Shown here one piece after another: positions 1 to 7,653 of a stretch of DNA of 64,000 nucleotides. The stretch is from Paenibacillus sp. FSL R7-0345 (GTDB lineage Bacteria; Bacillota; Bacilli; Paenibacillales; Paenibacillaceae). A program made the translations under genes and the position numbers. The stretch spans positions 3,950,501 through 4,014,500 of the forward strand of contig NZ_CP152002.1 of assembly GCF_038595055.1 (NCBI RefSeq), in the 5' to 3' direction. The first letter of the stretch is position 1; the number at the start of each line of letters is the position of its first letter. The notes below the pieces were generated by a model. That model saw only the letters and a program-made list of their open reading frames with translations. It was not told the DNA's origin and made no database searches.

Positions 1-44
1 CAATACGGACTAACCGTATTTAATAAAGCCTGACCGCGCAAAAA

Positions 45-76
45 AGCCGCCGGAACACATACGGTTCCGGACGGCT
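45..76 (-). terminator. Intrinsic terminator of the 26-codon gene
   Basis: A GC-rich hairpin (AGCCG-CCGGAAC paired with GTTCCGG-ACGGCT, one bulge) is followed on the minus strand by a T-run at 44-40. It lies about 44 bases after the stop of the small gene at 120-200 and so closes that unit. Confidence 0.8.
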
Positions 77-119
77 CTAAAAGGCACTTTAAGAGCTTAC
101 CTGCCAAGCTGCTTCATAC

Positions 120-200
120 TTACTCTGCAGCCGCTGTTCCCGGAAGACACGTATCTACAACAGTTGTTACCGATAATGAACGTACTGTATGAACTGTCAT
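120..200 (-). CDS. Small protein of 26 residues, function unknown
   Basis: I do not recognise this protein. It begins MTVHTVRSLSV and ends in DTCLPGTAAAE, with one cysteine near the C-terminus, no signal peptide and no membrane segment. What makes it credible as a gene is its surroundings: a near-consensus promoter at 234-263, a GGAAGGAG ribosome site about ten bases before the ATG, and an intrinsic terminator at 45-76. Its transcript would be only about 180 bases. It does not overlap the HAD gene that ends at 305. It could be a signalling peptide, a small regulator, or a leader for something not visible here. Coding capacity is inferred from these signals only, since the ORF is too short for codon statistics. 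Confidence 0.6.
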   Translation of the reverse strand: MTVHTVRSLSVTTVVDTCLPGTAAAE

Positions 201-233
201 ATTACATCGTCTCCTTCCGGTTAATATGCTGTA

Positions 234-263
234 ACTATAAACGTCCCGGCGGCGCATTGTCAA
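234..263 (-). promoter_or_regulatory. Sigma-A promoter of the 26-codon gene
   Basis: Reading the minus strand, TTGACA (263-258) is separated by 17 bases from TTATAG, or by 18 from TATAGT (239-234). The predicted start of transcription leaves a leader of roughly 25-30 bases before the ATG at 200. It lies just downstream of the HAD gene stop, so the small gene is transcribed on its own. Confidence 0.75.
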
Positions 264-304
264 CGCTTCACGCCGGTAAAGTATTTTTTATAAACAAAGT
301 CTAC

Positions 305-976
305 CTACAGGATCTGCTTCAGCTCATCCAGCTCATCAATGGTTCTCCATGGCGTGACGTCCAGACGCTCATCCCACGGATGATTCCGTTTCAGCCAGAT
401 GGTGTCCATCCCCGCCTTGCCTGCCCCCCAGATATCATTGACCGGATGATCACCGATGAACAGGGTCTGCTCAGCAGAGGTACCCAGTCGGTCCAGTGCC
501 AGTCTGTAGATGGCCGGATCAGGTTTGCTGATGCCCGCCTCACCTGAAATAACAATTTCCTTAAAATAGCCGCGTAAACGCAGCAGATCGATTTTCCCGT
601 CCTGCAGATCCTTTTTCCCGTTCGTTACGAGGCCCATAATATATCCCCGCTCCCGGCAGTAGTCCAGAATTTCCACCGCATCCTTCATCGCAGCACCGTG
701 GCCGGAATAGTTCTGGTCATAATACCCCCGGATGTCCGCCGCACTTACGGGTGTCTGCCAGGGCAGCACTTCACTCAGCTCGGCAAAAAAGCCGTCCTTG
801 TCCCGGTAGCCGTCGGCATCCCGCACAATCATGTCCTCGACCACCAGCAGCGCCTCATCCTCAGCCAAATGGCCCAGAAAATCCTTAACAAACTGCGTAC
901 TGAAGCTGCGGAACGTATGGTCCCGGTCCATCAGGGTGTTGTCCAGATCAAACAGCAAAGCTTGTTTCTCGGTCAT
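305..976 (-). CDS. HAD superfamily hydrolase (YjjG/YfnB-like phosphatase)
   Basis: A 223-residue cytoplasmic phosphatase of HAD subfamily IA, probably acting on small phosphorylated metabolites or nucleotides. All four HAD motifs are present: D10-x-D12 in LLFDLDNTL, T118-N119 in GLVTNG, K151 in SKPDP, and D176/D181 in FIGDHPVND. A cap domain lies at about residues 16-95. The reading frame extends further upstream, but the ATG at 976 is preceded by AAGGAG with good spacing and the family normally starts just before the DxD motif. No operon partner is evident. The exact substrate cannot be told from sequence. Confidence 0.85.
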   Translation of the reverse strand: MTEKQALLFDLDNTLMDRDHTFRSFSTQFVKDFLGHLAEDEALLVVEDMIVRDADGYRDKDGFFAELSEVLPWQTPVSAADIRGYYDQNYSGHGAAMKDAVEILDYCRERGYIMGLVTNGKKDLQDGKIDLLRLRGYFKEIVISGEAGISKPDPAIYRLALDRLGTSAEQTLFIGDHPVNDIWGAGKAGMDTIWLKRNHPWDERLDVTPWRTIDELDELKQIL

Positions 977-1122
977 TTTGATAAATCTCCTTATCTCCTT
1001 GAATTCCCAGAAATTTATTGTACTATGGTTGTCCGGACAAAGAAAAGACTGCCCTGCAGAAAAGAGGTATCCCTCCTTAACTGCCGAACAGCCTGCTGGC
1101 GTCATATAAATGGATAGACCGG

Positions 1123-1578
1123 TTATTCAAAATGCTCCGCCCGGTGGGTCAGCATCATCTCTTCTTCGGTAATGTACAGCGGAAACGGAGGCGTCTCCTT
1201 CAGATAACGTTCCGAATGAAGCAGTCGGTAATGAACCTCCGGCAGCCAGGCATCCTCAAGCAGCGGCAGTTTACCGGTATCGCTCACATAATTATCTACT
1301 GCAGATTGTACCAGATCAAGATAATAAGGCACCAGCTTGTCAGCTTCCTCAAAAATTTCGTAGGTTTCACGCGACATGTAGAACTTCTGCTGCGGAACCC
1401 CGCCCAAATAGCGTGTCAGCCGGGTCAGGTCAATGCTTTTATCCTCCAGAATCAGTGCGGTACGGTTAATCGGAGCAGGCATATCCTCTTCGAACTGCCT
1501 GACAGCCTGTTTGATCTGCGGCAAGGTAACGGTGACAGTCTCAGGGATTGTATTTTTTTTAGCGCGTTTGAATATCAT
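1123..1578 (-). CDS. Conserved hypothetical protein (possibly DUF3939-like)
   Basis: A 151-residue protein without signal peptide or membrane segment. It starts with a short basic stretch (MIFKRAKKN), followed by a mixed alpha/beta body and an acidic C-terminal end. The motif KFYMSRETYEIFEE in the middle resembles short Bacillales proteins of unknown function that I associate, without certainty, with DUF3939. An AAAGGAGA ribosome site supports the start. It is transcribed in the same direction as the neighbouring HAD gene but more than 140 bases separate them, so it may be an independent unit. No enzymatic motif is visible. Confidence 0.6.
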   Translation of the reverse strand: MIFKRAKKNTIPETVTVTLPQIKQAVRQFEEDMPAPINRTALILEDKSIDLTRLTRYLGGVPQQKFYMSRETYEIFEEADKLVPYYLDLVQSAVDNYVSDTGKLPLLEDAWLPEVHYRLLHSERYLKETPPFPLYITEEEMMLTHRAEHFE

Positions 1579-1717
1579 ACTGAAAGTCTCCTTTCGAAGT
1601 ATATGTCAGATAACGCTTACAATTCCAGTTTATTCACATTTTAAACCTTTAATCAGCAGTGTATCAAACTGTCACAGAATCTCCTTAACTATAAGAGCAT
1701 TAAGTGACAAGTTGCTG

Positions 1718-2317
1718 CTACTTCACGTTTTCCCAGCGCGTCCACATTTCAGGGGGATTCAGTTCATATTTGTCATGCTCCCGGTACATGAACTGGTGCA
1801 TAATAAATTCGCGGCGGATCGTGGCATAATCCTCATGATATTGCTTAATGAACTCATTCATCTCCTTTTCACTGTAGACGGTTCCCGGGGTCAGCTTCTC
1901 AACCATAAATTGCAGGGCAATCAGCTTCTTCTTGTATTGGGCCGGGATCTGGCGCAGCCTTCCGTCTTTCGCAAAAAAGTTACGCAGCACCGATTCCTTC
2001 AGGCTGTTCTCCGGCGACTCCTGCTCCATCTCCTGCGTTCCTTTGGAAAAAATAAAGCTGAGCGATGCCTCGGAGCCTGCTTTGATGAACTCCGGATTAA
2101 TCCGGAAATAGACCGTATTCTTGTCGCGCCGTTCTGTAATCATCGAAGCTTCCCGCAGTTTGGCGGCATGATGGGTTACAGTCGGCTGTGAAAGGTTTAA
2201 TCTTTCGGCCAACGCCTGACCGTGAATCTCTTCGCCTTTGGACAGCAGCAGCAGAATGCGGAGTCTGGTGGGATCGGATAAGGCCTTATGGTAATTGACT
2301 ATTTTATCAAGCTGCAT
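1718..2317 (-). CDS. ArsR-family regulator with C-terminal DUF2087 domain
   Basis: A 199-residue transcription factor. Residues 5-80 form an ArsR-type winged helix: ALSDPTRLRILLLLSKGEE, then the recognition region LSQPTVTHHAAKLREASMI. Residues about 115-185 match the DUF2087 pattern, with a conserved R-Q-I-P-x-x-Y-K-K-K start and YSEKEMNEFIKQYHEDYATIRREFI in the middle. The CxC/CVC metal-binding cysteines of classical ArsR are absent, so metal sensing is unlikely. The start is preceded by GGAGCG. An inverted repeat at 2371-2390 just upstream is a candidate autoregulatory operator. It is divergent from ypdA, which could also be a target. Confidence 0.85.
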   Translation of the reverse strand: MQLDKIVNYHKALSDPTRLRILLLLSKGEEIHGQALAERLNLSQPTVTHHAAKLREASMITERRDKNTVYFRINPEFIKAGSEASLSFIFSKGTQEMEQESPENSLKESVLRNFFAKDGRLRQIPAQYKKKLIALQFMVEKLTPGTVYSEKEMNEFIKQYHEDYATIRREFIMHQFMYREHDKYELNPPEMWTRWENVK

Positions 2318-2370
2318 GTGGGGGCACGCTCCTGTAACAATATTAACTGAATAATAGGATTTAAAGTTTA

Positions 2371-2390
2371 GATATATGTCTAATTATATC
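2371..2390. promoter_or_regulatory. Candidate ArsR operator
   Basis: GATATA and TATATC form an inverted repeat with eight bases between the arms. It overlaps a minus-strand promoter-like pair (TTGATA, 16 bases, TAAACT) in front of the ArsR-DUF2087 gene. A role in autoregulation is inferred. Confidence 0.45.
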
Positions 2391-2509
2391 AAATTTTAGG
2401 TTATCCGGCAACCGCAGCAGCTGATCTTTTAGGCATTAGTTGGCGTTAAATTTAAAATTAAGGTAACATTTAGAGATAGAATTAATTCACCAGGAGGTCG
2501 CCATTCATT

Positions 2510-3493
2510 ATGAAAGACGTTATCATTATCGGCGCCGGTCCATGCGGGCTGTCTGCGGCAATTGAATGCCAGCGCCAGGGACTGTCGAGCCTGATCATCG
2601 AAAAGAATTTTATCGTCCACTCCATTTACCTGTATCCAACCAGCATGCAGTTCTTCAGCACAACCGCGCTGCTGGAAATTGGCGGTGTTCCCTTCACCTC
2701 CCCCAATGACAAGCCGTTCCGCCATGAAGCACTGGTCTACTACCGCCGGGCAGCCGAACAGCATGGCCTGGAGATTGCAGCGTATGAAGAAGCACTAAGT
2801 GTAGATCATAATGAAGATGGCAGCTTTACAGTACATACTGTCAACAAGCGCGGAGAGCGCCAGAGCCGCCGGGCCGCCCATGTTGTCATTTCGACCGGTT
2901 ATTTTGACCAGCCGAATATGATCGGCATTCCGGGAGAAGAGCTGCCTAAGGTTACCCATTACTTTGGCGAAGCCCACCCGTACACCGGGATGAAGGTTAC
3001 GGTGATCGGGGGTAGTAACTCCGCAGTGGATGCGGCACTGGAGCTGATCCGTGTCGGCGCTTCTGTAGATATGGTCTACCGCGGAGCTAGTATTTCCGAC
3101 AATATCAAGCCGTGGGTGCGGCCGATTTTTGAGAGCATGGTTACAAAAGGCAGTATCACACTGCACCTGGAATCACGGGTTACAGAGATTACTCCGTCCT
3201 CGGTCATTGTGACCAGACACAGCGGGGAGACCAGTGAGCTGGACAATGACTTTGTGCTTGCTATGACGGGCTTCCGTCCAAGCAGAGCACTACTTTCATC
3301 CGCCGGGGTGCTCATGGATGATTCGCTGGACAAACCGTCGTTCAACCCTGCGACTATGGAGAGCAATATTCCCGGCCTTTATGTAGCGGGAGTTATCGCC
3401 TCCGGCCGTAATGCCAATGAGGTATTCATTGAGACCGGACGCGGACACGGCAAGCTGATTGCCGATCATATCGTTTCCCAAAAGCTCAAATAA
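2510..3493 (+). CDS. ypdA: YpdA-family bacillithiol disulfide reductase
   Basis: A 327-residue flavoprotein of the family that reduces oxidised bacillithiol using NADPH. It has an N-terminal FAD-binding GAGPCG (8-13), whose Cys12 corresponds to the conserved YpdA cysteine, a second dinucleotide-binding GGSNSA (167-172), and a C-terminal region with [20 protein letters not shown]. It lacks the CxxC of thioredoxin reductases, as expected for YpdA. The start is set by AGGAGG upstream. A DUF441 membrane protein follows 19 bases after the stop and is probably co-transcribed. A role in cytoplasmic thiol redox balance follows from family knowledge. Confidence 0.92.
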   Translation: MKDVIIIGAGPCGLSAAIECQRQGLSSLIIEKNFIVHSIYLYPTSMQFFSTTALLEIGGVPFTSPNDKPFRHEALVYYRRAAEQHGLEIAAYEEALSVDHNEDGSFTVHTVNKRGERQSRRAAHVVISTGYFDQPNMIGIPGEELPKVTHYFGEAHPYTGMKVTVIGGSNSAVDAALELIRVGASVDMVYRGASISDNIKPWVRPIFESMVTKGSITLHLESRVTEITPSSVIVTRHSGETSELDNDFVLAMTGFRPSRALLSSAGVLMDDSLDKPSFNPATMESNIPGLYVAGVIASGRNANEVFIETGRGHGKLIADHIVSQKLK

Positions 3494-3512
3494 GACAAGG
3501 AGTGCCTGCTTC

Positions 3513-3956
3513 ATGGATATCACCTCCCTGCTGCTGCTCGGTCTGGCCGCGCTTGGCATCCTCAGCAGCAACTCGCCGGTTACAATTGCTATGGTTGTAC
3601 TGCTCCTGCTCAGAGTGCTCGGCTTGCAGCAGACTTTTCCCTGGCTGGAGAAGCACGGCCTGACGCTCGGTATTATCATCCTGACAATCGGAGTCATGAC
3701 TCCGCTGGCCAGCGGAAAAATCTCGCTGAATACGATCTGGCAGTCCTTTTTCCACTGGAAATCGCTGGCAGCCATCGGCATCGGCATGCTGGTCGCTTAT
3801 CTAGGCGGCCGCGGCGCTGTGCTGATGGGCAGCCAGCCGACCGTTGTCGCCGGTCTTCTGATCGGCACCGTCCTTGGCGTTGCCCTGTTCAAGGGTGTTC
3901 CGGTCGGCCCGCTGATCGCTGCAGGCCTGTTGTCGCTGGTTATCGGGAGAGGATAA
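3513..3956 (+). CDS. DUF441 / UPF0756 membrane protein (YtwI-like)
   Basis: A 147-residue, very hydrophobic protein with four likely membrane helices and glycine-rich turns ([23 protein letters not shown]). Length and pattern match the DUF441 family, known in Bacillus as YtwI, whose function is unknown. The ATG at 3513 is preceded by AAGGAG, which favours it over the longer frame that would overlap ypdA. The gap to ypdA is 19 bases and a terminator follows at 3981, so the two genes form one unit. Confidence 0.85.
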   Translation: MDITSLLLLGLAALGILSSNSPVTIAMVVLLLLRVLGLQQTFPWLEKHGLTLGIIILTIGVMTPLASGKISLNTIWQSFFHWKSLAAIGIGMLVAYLGGRGAVLMGSQPTVVAGLLIGTVLGVALFKGVPVGPLIAAGLLSLVIGRG

Positions 3957-3980
3957 TCCGTTAGCTGTGCTTCACTGAAA

Positions 3981-4036
3981 AAGGCTGGCATAATCCGCAT
4001 GGAAGAAGCGGTTATGTCAGCCTTAATTGTTTTTTA
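3981..4036 (+). terminator. Intrinsic terminator after the DUF441 gene
   Basis: AAGGCTGGCATAA pairs with TTATGTCAGCCTT through one wobble and is followed by TTGTTTTTT. It closes the ypdA-DUF441 unit. Confidence 0.8.
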
Positions 4037-4075
4037 TTATGCTGGTGCAAGCACAGTTTATTTATCACTTTCAGC

Positions 4076-4621
4076 TTAAGCCCCGCCTCCGTCTACACGG
4101 TACTGCTTCTCCAGTTCGGATCGGTAATGCGGATTAAAGGTCAGCTGCTTATGCGGCGTGCAATCAAGAAATCCGTTACCGGCTGAAGTATTCATTCCCC
4201 GCGTAAACCCCGCTAATGCCTTTACTTTGTTAACAACCTGCTCGTCAAGTTCCTGCTCGACTGCATCTGCACTGTCGGCATCAGCAATAACCAGCGGCAA
4301 AGCAAGCTGCTCGCCCACTACATCTCCTTGCATATCTGTGTACAAGCCTACAATACCTAAGCTTATTTCACCGCAGGGAATAGCATCAGCAGTATAAATT
4401 TCCACCAGTAGCTCATTCATACTGTCCATAGCATGCAGAACCAGACCATCTGATTTATCTGTGTCGAAATCTCCGTAAATCTCCCCCAGATAAATTCCTT
4501 CCGGCAGCATAAGCCTGACCACGGCATGCCTTAACCGAACTGGCGGATTAATCTGAATAAGCAGATGATTGAGCCCTTCTTCATGCTCAAGCACCCGTTT
4601 AGCCAGCCTCGCTGTTATCAT
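4076..4621 (-). CDS. Hypothetical protein paired with a MerR regulator
   Basis: A 181-residue protein that I do not recognise. It has no signal peptide or membrane helix. The N-terminal half is a beta-rich region (NHLLIQINPPVRLRHAVVRL and onward) that could be a small beta-sandwich. The C-terminal half is acidic, then ends in a region rich in Asn, His and Arg. It starts two bases after the MerR stop codon, and its ribosome site (AAGGAGG) lies inside the end of the MerR gene, so the pair is translationally coupled. The MerR protein probably controls this gene. Confidence 0.65.
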   Translation of the reverse strand: MITARLAKRVLEHEEGLNHLLIQINPPVRLRHAVVRLMLPEGIYLGEIYGDFDTDKSDGLVLHAMDSMNELLVEIYTADAIPCGEISLGIVGLYTDMQGDVVGEQLALPLVIADADSADAVEQELDEQVVNKVKALAGFTRGMNTSAGNGFLDCTPHKQLTFNPHYRSELEKQYRVDGGGA

Positions 4622-4623
4622 CG

Positions 4624-5037
4624 TTATCGCCCCTCCTTCAGCATCCGGGTGATCGTTTCTTGAAGCTCCACTCTTAGCTCTGCTGAAATGCGCGGGCTTA
4701 CAGTCAGTATCACATCCTCGCTAACTACTAGCGTATCACCAGACAGGAGCTGCTCCGGCTGCAAAAACTTTAGGCGTCCGCCTAACTTGGCTACCTCTTC
4801 TTCCGGCATGCCGGCCAGTTTGGATTGGATATCAGCCAGATTCTCTCCGCTTCTGGACAAAGTCAAAATAGCCAGCAAATGCCTGTAATGCCGGTCCGTG
4901 TAGACCCGTTTATTACCCGAGAGCGCAAGCGGCGGAAGCAATCCAATCTGCGTGTAATATCTAACAGTCCGCAGATTCATATCAGGAGCTTCCTGCTGTA
5001 CCAGCTCAGCCAGCTGCTTGCCCGTATAAGTATTCAT
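4624..5037 (-). CDS. MerR-family transcriptional regulator
   Basis: A 137-residue regulator with an N-terminal MerR winged helix: YTGKQLAELVQQ, then NLRTVRYYTQIGLLPP, with the typical R-Y-Y recognition motif at about residues 24-36. A coiled or helical C-terminal part follows, without the cysteines of metal-responsive MerR proteins. The ATG at 5037 follows GGAGG and is preferred over the upstream in-frame start. It is the first gene of a two-gene operon with the unknown protein at 4076-4621. A palindrome lies 57 bases upstream at 5094-5113. The inducer is unknown. Confidence 0.85.
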   Translation of the reverse strand: MNTYTGKQLAELVQQEAPDMNLRTVRYYTQIGLLPPLALSGNKRVYTDRHYRHLLAILTLSRSGENLADIQSKLAGMPEEEVAKLGGRLKFLQPEQLLSGDTLVVSEDVILTVSPRISAELRVELQETITRMLKEGR

Positions 5038-5093
5038 TGTATCAACCTCCAGATTTGCCGATTCCCCCACCCATAGTTACAGTGCAGTGTTAT

Positions 5094-5113
5094 AGTTACA
5101 GTTTACTGTAACT
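5094..5113. promoter_or_regulatory. Candidate MerR operator (perfect 9+9 dyad)
   Basis: AGTTACAGT-TT-ACTGTAACT is a perfect inverted repeat. A further direct copy of AGTTACAGT lies at 5075-5083, nearer the gene. The dyad size and position upstream of the MerR gene fit a MerR-type operator, and the extra half-site may allow a second dimer. Assignment is by position. Confidence 0.6.
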
Positions 5114-5134
5114 CATATGAGAATGCAAATAAAA

Positions 5135-5159
5135 ACGGCTCCCTCAAATAAGGAGCCGT
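5135..5159 (-). terminator. Intrinsic terminator after the ABC exporter
   Basis: ACGGCTCC and GGAGCCGT form an eight-base stem, followed on the minus strand by TTTTTA. It lies 21 bases after the stop of the ABC gene at 5181. Confidence 0.85.
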
Positions 5160-5180
5160 TCAATAATCTACTTTATTTAC

Positions 5181-6929
5181 CTAACCGTCCAGCCGCTGCA
5201 CATTGAACAGCCGGGCATAGCTGCCACCCAGCAGCATAAGCTCTTCATGTGTGCCGCGCTCGGTAATTGCACCATTTTCCAGCACGACAATCTGGTCTGC
5301 ATGGGTGATGGTCGACAGCCGGTGGGCGACGATCAGCGTTGTACGCTCCGAGGCCAGGGACTGCAGCGACTGCTGGATCAGATGCTCGGACTCCAGATCA
5401 AGCGCCGAAGTCGCCTCATCCAGAATCAGCACCTTCGGATCTTTGAGGAAGACCCTGGCTATCGCTACGCGCTGTTTCTGTCCGCCGGACAGCTTCACGC
5501 CGCGCTCGCCGACCTCAGTGTCATAGCCCTCAGGCAGCTGCATAATGAAATCATGAGCATTCGCGGCCTGCGCAGCGGCAATAATCTCCGCTTCCGCAGC
5601 CTCCGGGTTGCCGAACAGAATATTATCGCGCACCGAACCGCTGAACAGGAAGTTATCCTGCAGCACCATGCCTACCGTCCGCCGCAGACTCTCCTGGGTC
5701 AGTCCGCGGATATCCTGGCCATCCATAAGCAGACGTCCTTCGCTGATATCATAGAAGCGCGGAATCAGACTGATCAGGGAGGATTTACCGCCGCCGCTCA
5801 TACCGACAAAAGCGACCGTCTGACCCGGGCTGATGCTGAGATTAATCTCCTTCAGCACCCAGTCGTTTTCTTCCCTGTATTTGAACCATACCCGGTCAAA
5901 TTCAATCGCTCCGGCCGCATTTTGCAGCGGCTTCGCACCGGGCTGGTCGGCAATATCGTAAGGCTCATCCAGCAGCTCCATAACCCGCTCGAGCGAGGCC
6001 GAGGCCTGGGTCAGCACGGTGGAGGAATTGATTAGCCGCCGCAGCGGCGCATACATCCGGTCCAGATAGCCGAAAAAGGCCACAAAGGTACCGATCGTCA
6101 GATTGCCGCGGATGACCTCATAGCCTCCGTAGCCGATAACGAGCAGCGGAGCCAGATCGGTCAGGGTATTGATAATGGCGAAGGTTACCGCATTCCAGCG
6201 GGTTTGAGCCATCGCTTTTTCCAGAAATTTGCCGTTAATGCCTTCGAACTGCTTCTGGTCGGCCTTTTCCATCGTAAAGCTGCGGATAATGGCGATGCCT
6301 TGAATCCGCTCATGCAGATATCCCTGAATAACCGCCAGCGCCTGGGACCGGTCCTTGGTCAATACTTTCAAACGCTTGTAAAGTGTGTTAACAGCAATAC
6401 CGTACAGCGGCAGAACCGCAATCGAAACGAGCGCCAGCACCGGATTAAGATAGAACATGAACCCCAGCGCAAAGACCAGCGTGAACATATCGAGCCAGAC
6501 GTTCATCATGCCGACCTCAACCAGGTTTTTGGACTGCTCCACATCGTTAATAAACCTGGAGATCGCTTCGCCCACCTTCGTATTCTGGTAATACCGCAGG
6601 GACAGGCGCTGCAGATGGCTGTACAGCTTGTTACGCATATCGAACAACACTCTGCTCGTAATCAGCTGGGCAAAATATTGGCGGTAATATTCCACCGGCC
6701 CCCTGATCACAACAAACAGCACAAACGCGCCGCCGAGCACGTAAAACAGCTTCGAAATCCGCTCCGCCGCGGTCAGCGCCGAGGGTGTGAGCAGATCATC
6801 CACTACATATTTTAGAATCATCGGCAGGGTGAGCGGAATGCTGAATTTGATCATACCGATAAATAAAGTCAGGACAATCCATTTCGTATATGGCCGGACA
6901 AAAGTATAAAAAGCTTTCCATTGCTTCAC
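5181..6929 (-). CDS. ABC exporter, fused membrane and ATPase domains
   Basis: A 582-residue half-transporter of the multidrug/lipid exporter type. Residues 1-310 contain six membrane helices. The ATPase domain has Walker A GMSGGGKSS, a Q-loop, signature LSGGQKQR, Walker B VLILDE with the catalytic glutamate intact, and H-loop AHRLST. A single complete site suggests a homodimer. The gene starts with GTG at 6929, with an AAAGGGCG ribosome site somewhat far upstream. It stands alone and ends in a terminator at 5135-5159. The substrate cannot be predicted. Its length resembles Bacillus YgaD-type exporters. Confidence 0.88.
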   Translation of the reverse strand: MKQWKAFYTFVRPYTKWIVLTLFIGMIKFSIPLTLPMILKYVVDDLLTPSALTAAERISKLFYVLGGAFVLFVVIRGPVEYYRQYFAQLITSRVLFDMRNKLYSHLQRLSLRYYQNTKVGEAISRFINDVEQSKNLVEVGMMNVWLDMFTLVFALGFMFYLNPVLALVSIAVLPLYGIAVNTLYKRLKVLTKDRSQALAVIQGYLHERIQGIAIIRSFTMEKADQKQFEGINGKFLEKAMAQTRWNAVTFAIINTLTDLAPLLVIGYGGYEVIRGNLTIGTFVAFFGYLDRMYAPLRRLINSSTVLTQASASLERVMELLDEPYDIADQPGAKPLQNAAGAIEFDRVWFKYREENDWVLKEINLSISPGQTVAFVGMSGGGKSSLISLIPRFYDISEGRLLMDGQDIRGLTQESLRRTVGMVLQDNFLFSGSVRDNILFGNPEAAEAEIIAAAQAANAHDFIMQLPEGYDTEVGERGVKLSGGQKQRVAIARVFLKDPKVLILDEATSALDLESEHLIQQSLQSLASERTTLIVAHRLSTITHADQIVVLENGAITERGTHEELMLLGGSYARLFNVQRLDG

Positions 6930-6972
6930 GGAACGTTACGCCCTTTCTTTTTTCAACCCACCTTGGGTACTG

Positions 6973-7002
6973 TTGACATTTCAGCCCCACAGTGTTTTTA
7001 TA
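6973..7002 (+). promoter_or_regulatory. Possible promoter of the 7054 gene
   Basis: TTGACA at 6973 is followed after 18 bases by TTTATA. An ACCCA-N3-TGGGT inverted repeat lies just upstream between the divergent genes. The -10 match is only moderate. Confidence 0.4.
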
Positions 7003-7053
7003 TTTTTAGGTACATAAGCACAAGTGCAGTACCGGAACTTCAGGAGGATAATG

Positions 7054-7569
7054 ATGTCTAGACAATTTGTGACGGAAGCGGTCATGATGGCCATCTACGG
7101 CCAGCTTCTCGTACCGCAAAGCCCTGTGGAATATATCGTGCCCTACACAACAGTTATGGAACTATACGAGCTGCGGGACAGCGATGAGCCGCTGATGAAC
7201 CGGACCGACGATGACCAGCATGTCAAAAGCAAAATCCGTGAGCTGATCGCCTATTTCGAGGAACCGCTCAATTCCAAGAAGATCAACCGCTGTCTATCTG
7301 TTCCCTGGGCGAAGAGCTCGGGTATTCTGCTCGGCGAGATGGCGCACGTCACGATCATCAACAGCGTTGATAATGCTGCTTACGGGGAAACCTTTGATCC
7401 GATTGAGACCGAACTGCTGCTGACCTCTGTGCGGGAAAAAGTCCCCGTATTAACCGACCAGTTCGAGCTGATCCAGCGCATTATCGAAGGCGGAATCCCG
7501 GTGCAGGTGTATGATATCGACGATTTCGACTTTGCGATGGAGGAAGAGACCTTCCGCAGCTCGCAATAA
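7054..7569 (+). CDS. Conserved hypothetical protein
   Basis: A 171-residue soluble protein, acidic overall, beginning MSRQFVTEAVMMAIYGQLL. I recognise it as a type of protein common in Paenibacillus but cannot give it a function. The middle contains KSKIRELIAYFEEPLNSKKINRCLSVPW and a C-terminal stretch rich in Asp (YDIDDFDFAMEEE). No signal peptide or catalytic motif is evident. The second of two adjacent ATGs was chosen because AGGAGG lies at the right distance from it. The gene stands alone and shares a terminator at 7604-7629 with the converging LRR gene. Confidence 0.7.
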   Translation: MSRQFVTEAVMMAIYGQLLVPQSPVEYIVPYTTVMELYELRDSDEPLMNRTDDDQHVKSKIRELIAYFEEPLNSKKINRCLSVPWAKSSGILLGEMAHVTIINSVDNAAYGETFDPIETELLLTSVREKVPVLTDQFELIQRIIEGGIPVQVYDIDDFDFAMEEETFRSSQ

Positions 7570-7603
7570 TGCTTCCAAGCTGTACATCCGTTTCCAAAAA
7601 GCC

Positions 7604-7629
7604 GGCGTCCATTCTTTAGAATGGACGCC
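7604..7629. terminator. Hairpin between converging genes
   Basis: GGCGTCCATTCT pairs perfectly with its complement across a short loop. CTCTTTG follows on the plus strand and a run of T on the minus strand, so it could serve both the gene ending at 7569 and the LRR gene ending at 7654. Confidence 0.75.
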
Positions 7630-7653
7630 CTCTTTGTATATCCGCTATTTAGC

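Noticed and set aside
977..1105. Longer N-terminus for the HAD hydrolase
   Set aside because: The extra residues have no family resemblance, while ATG 976 has AAGGAG at proper spacing just before the catalytic motif.
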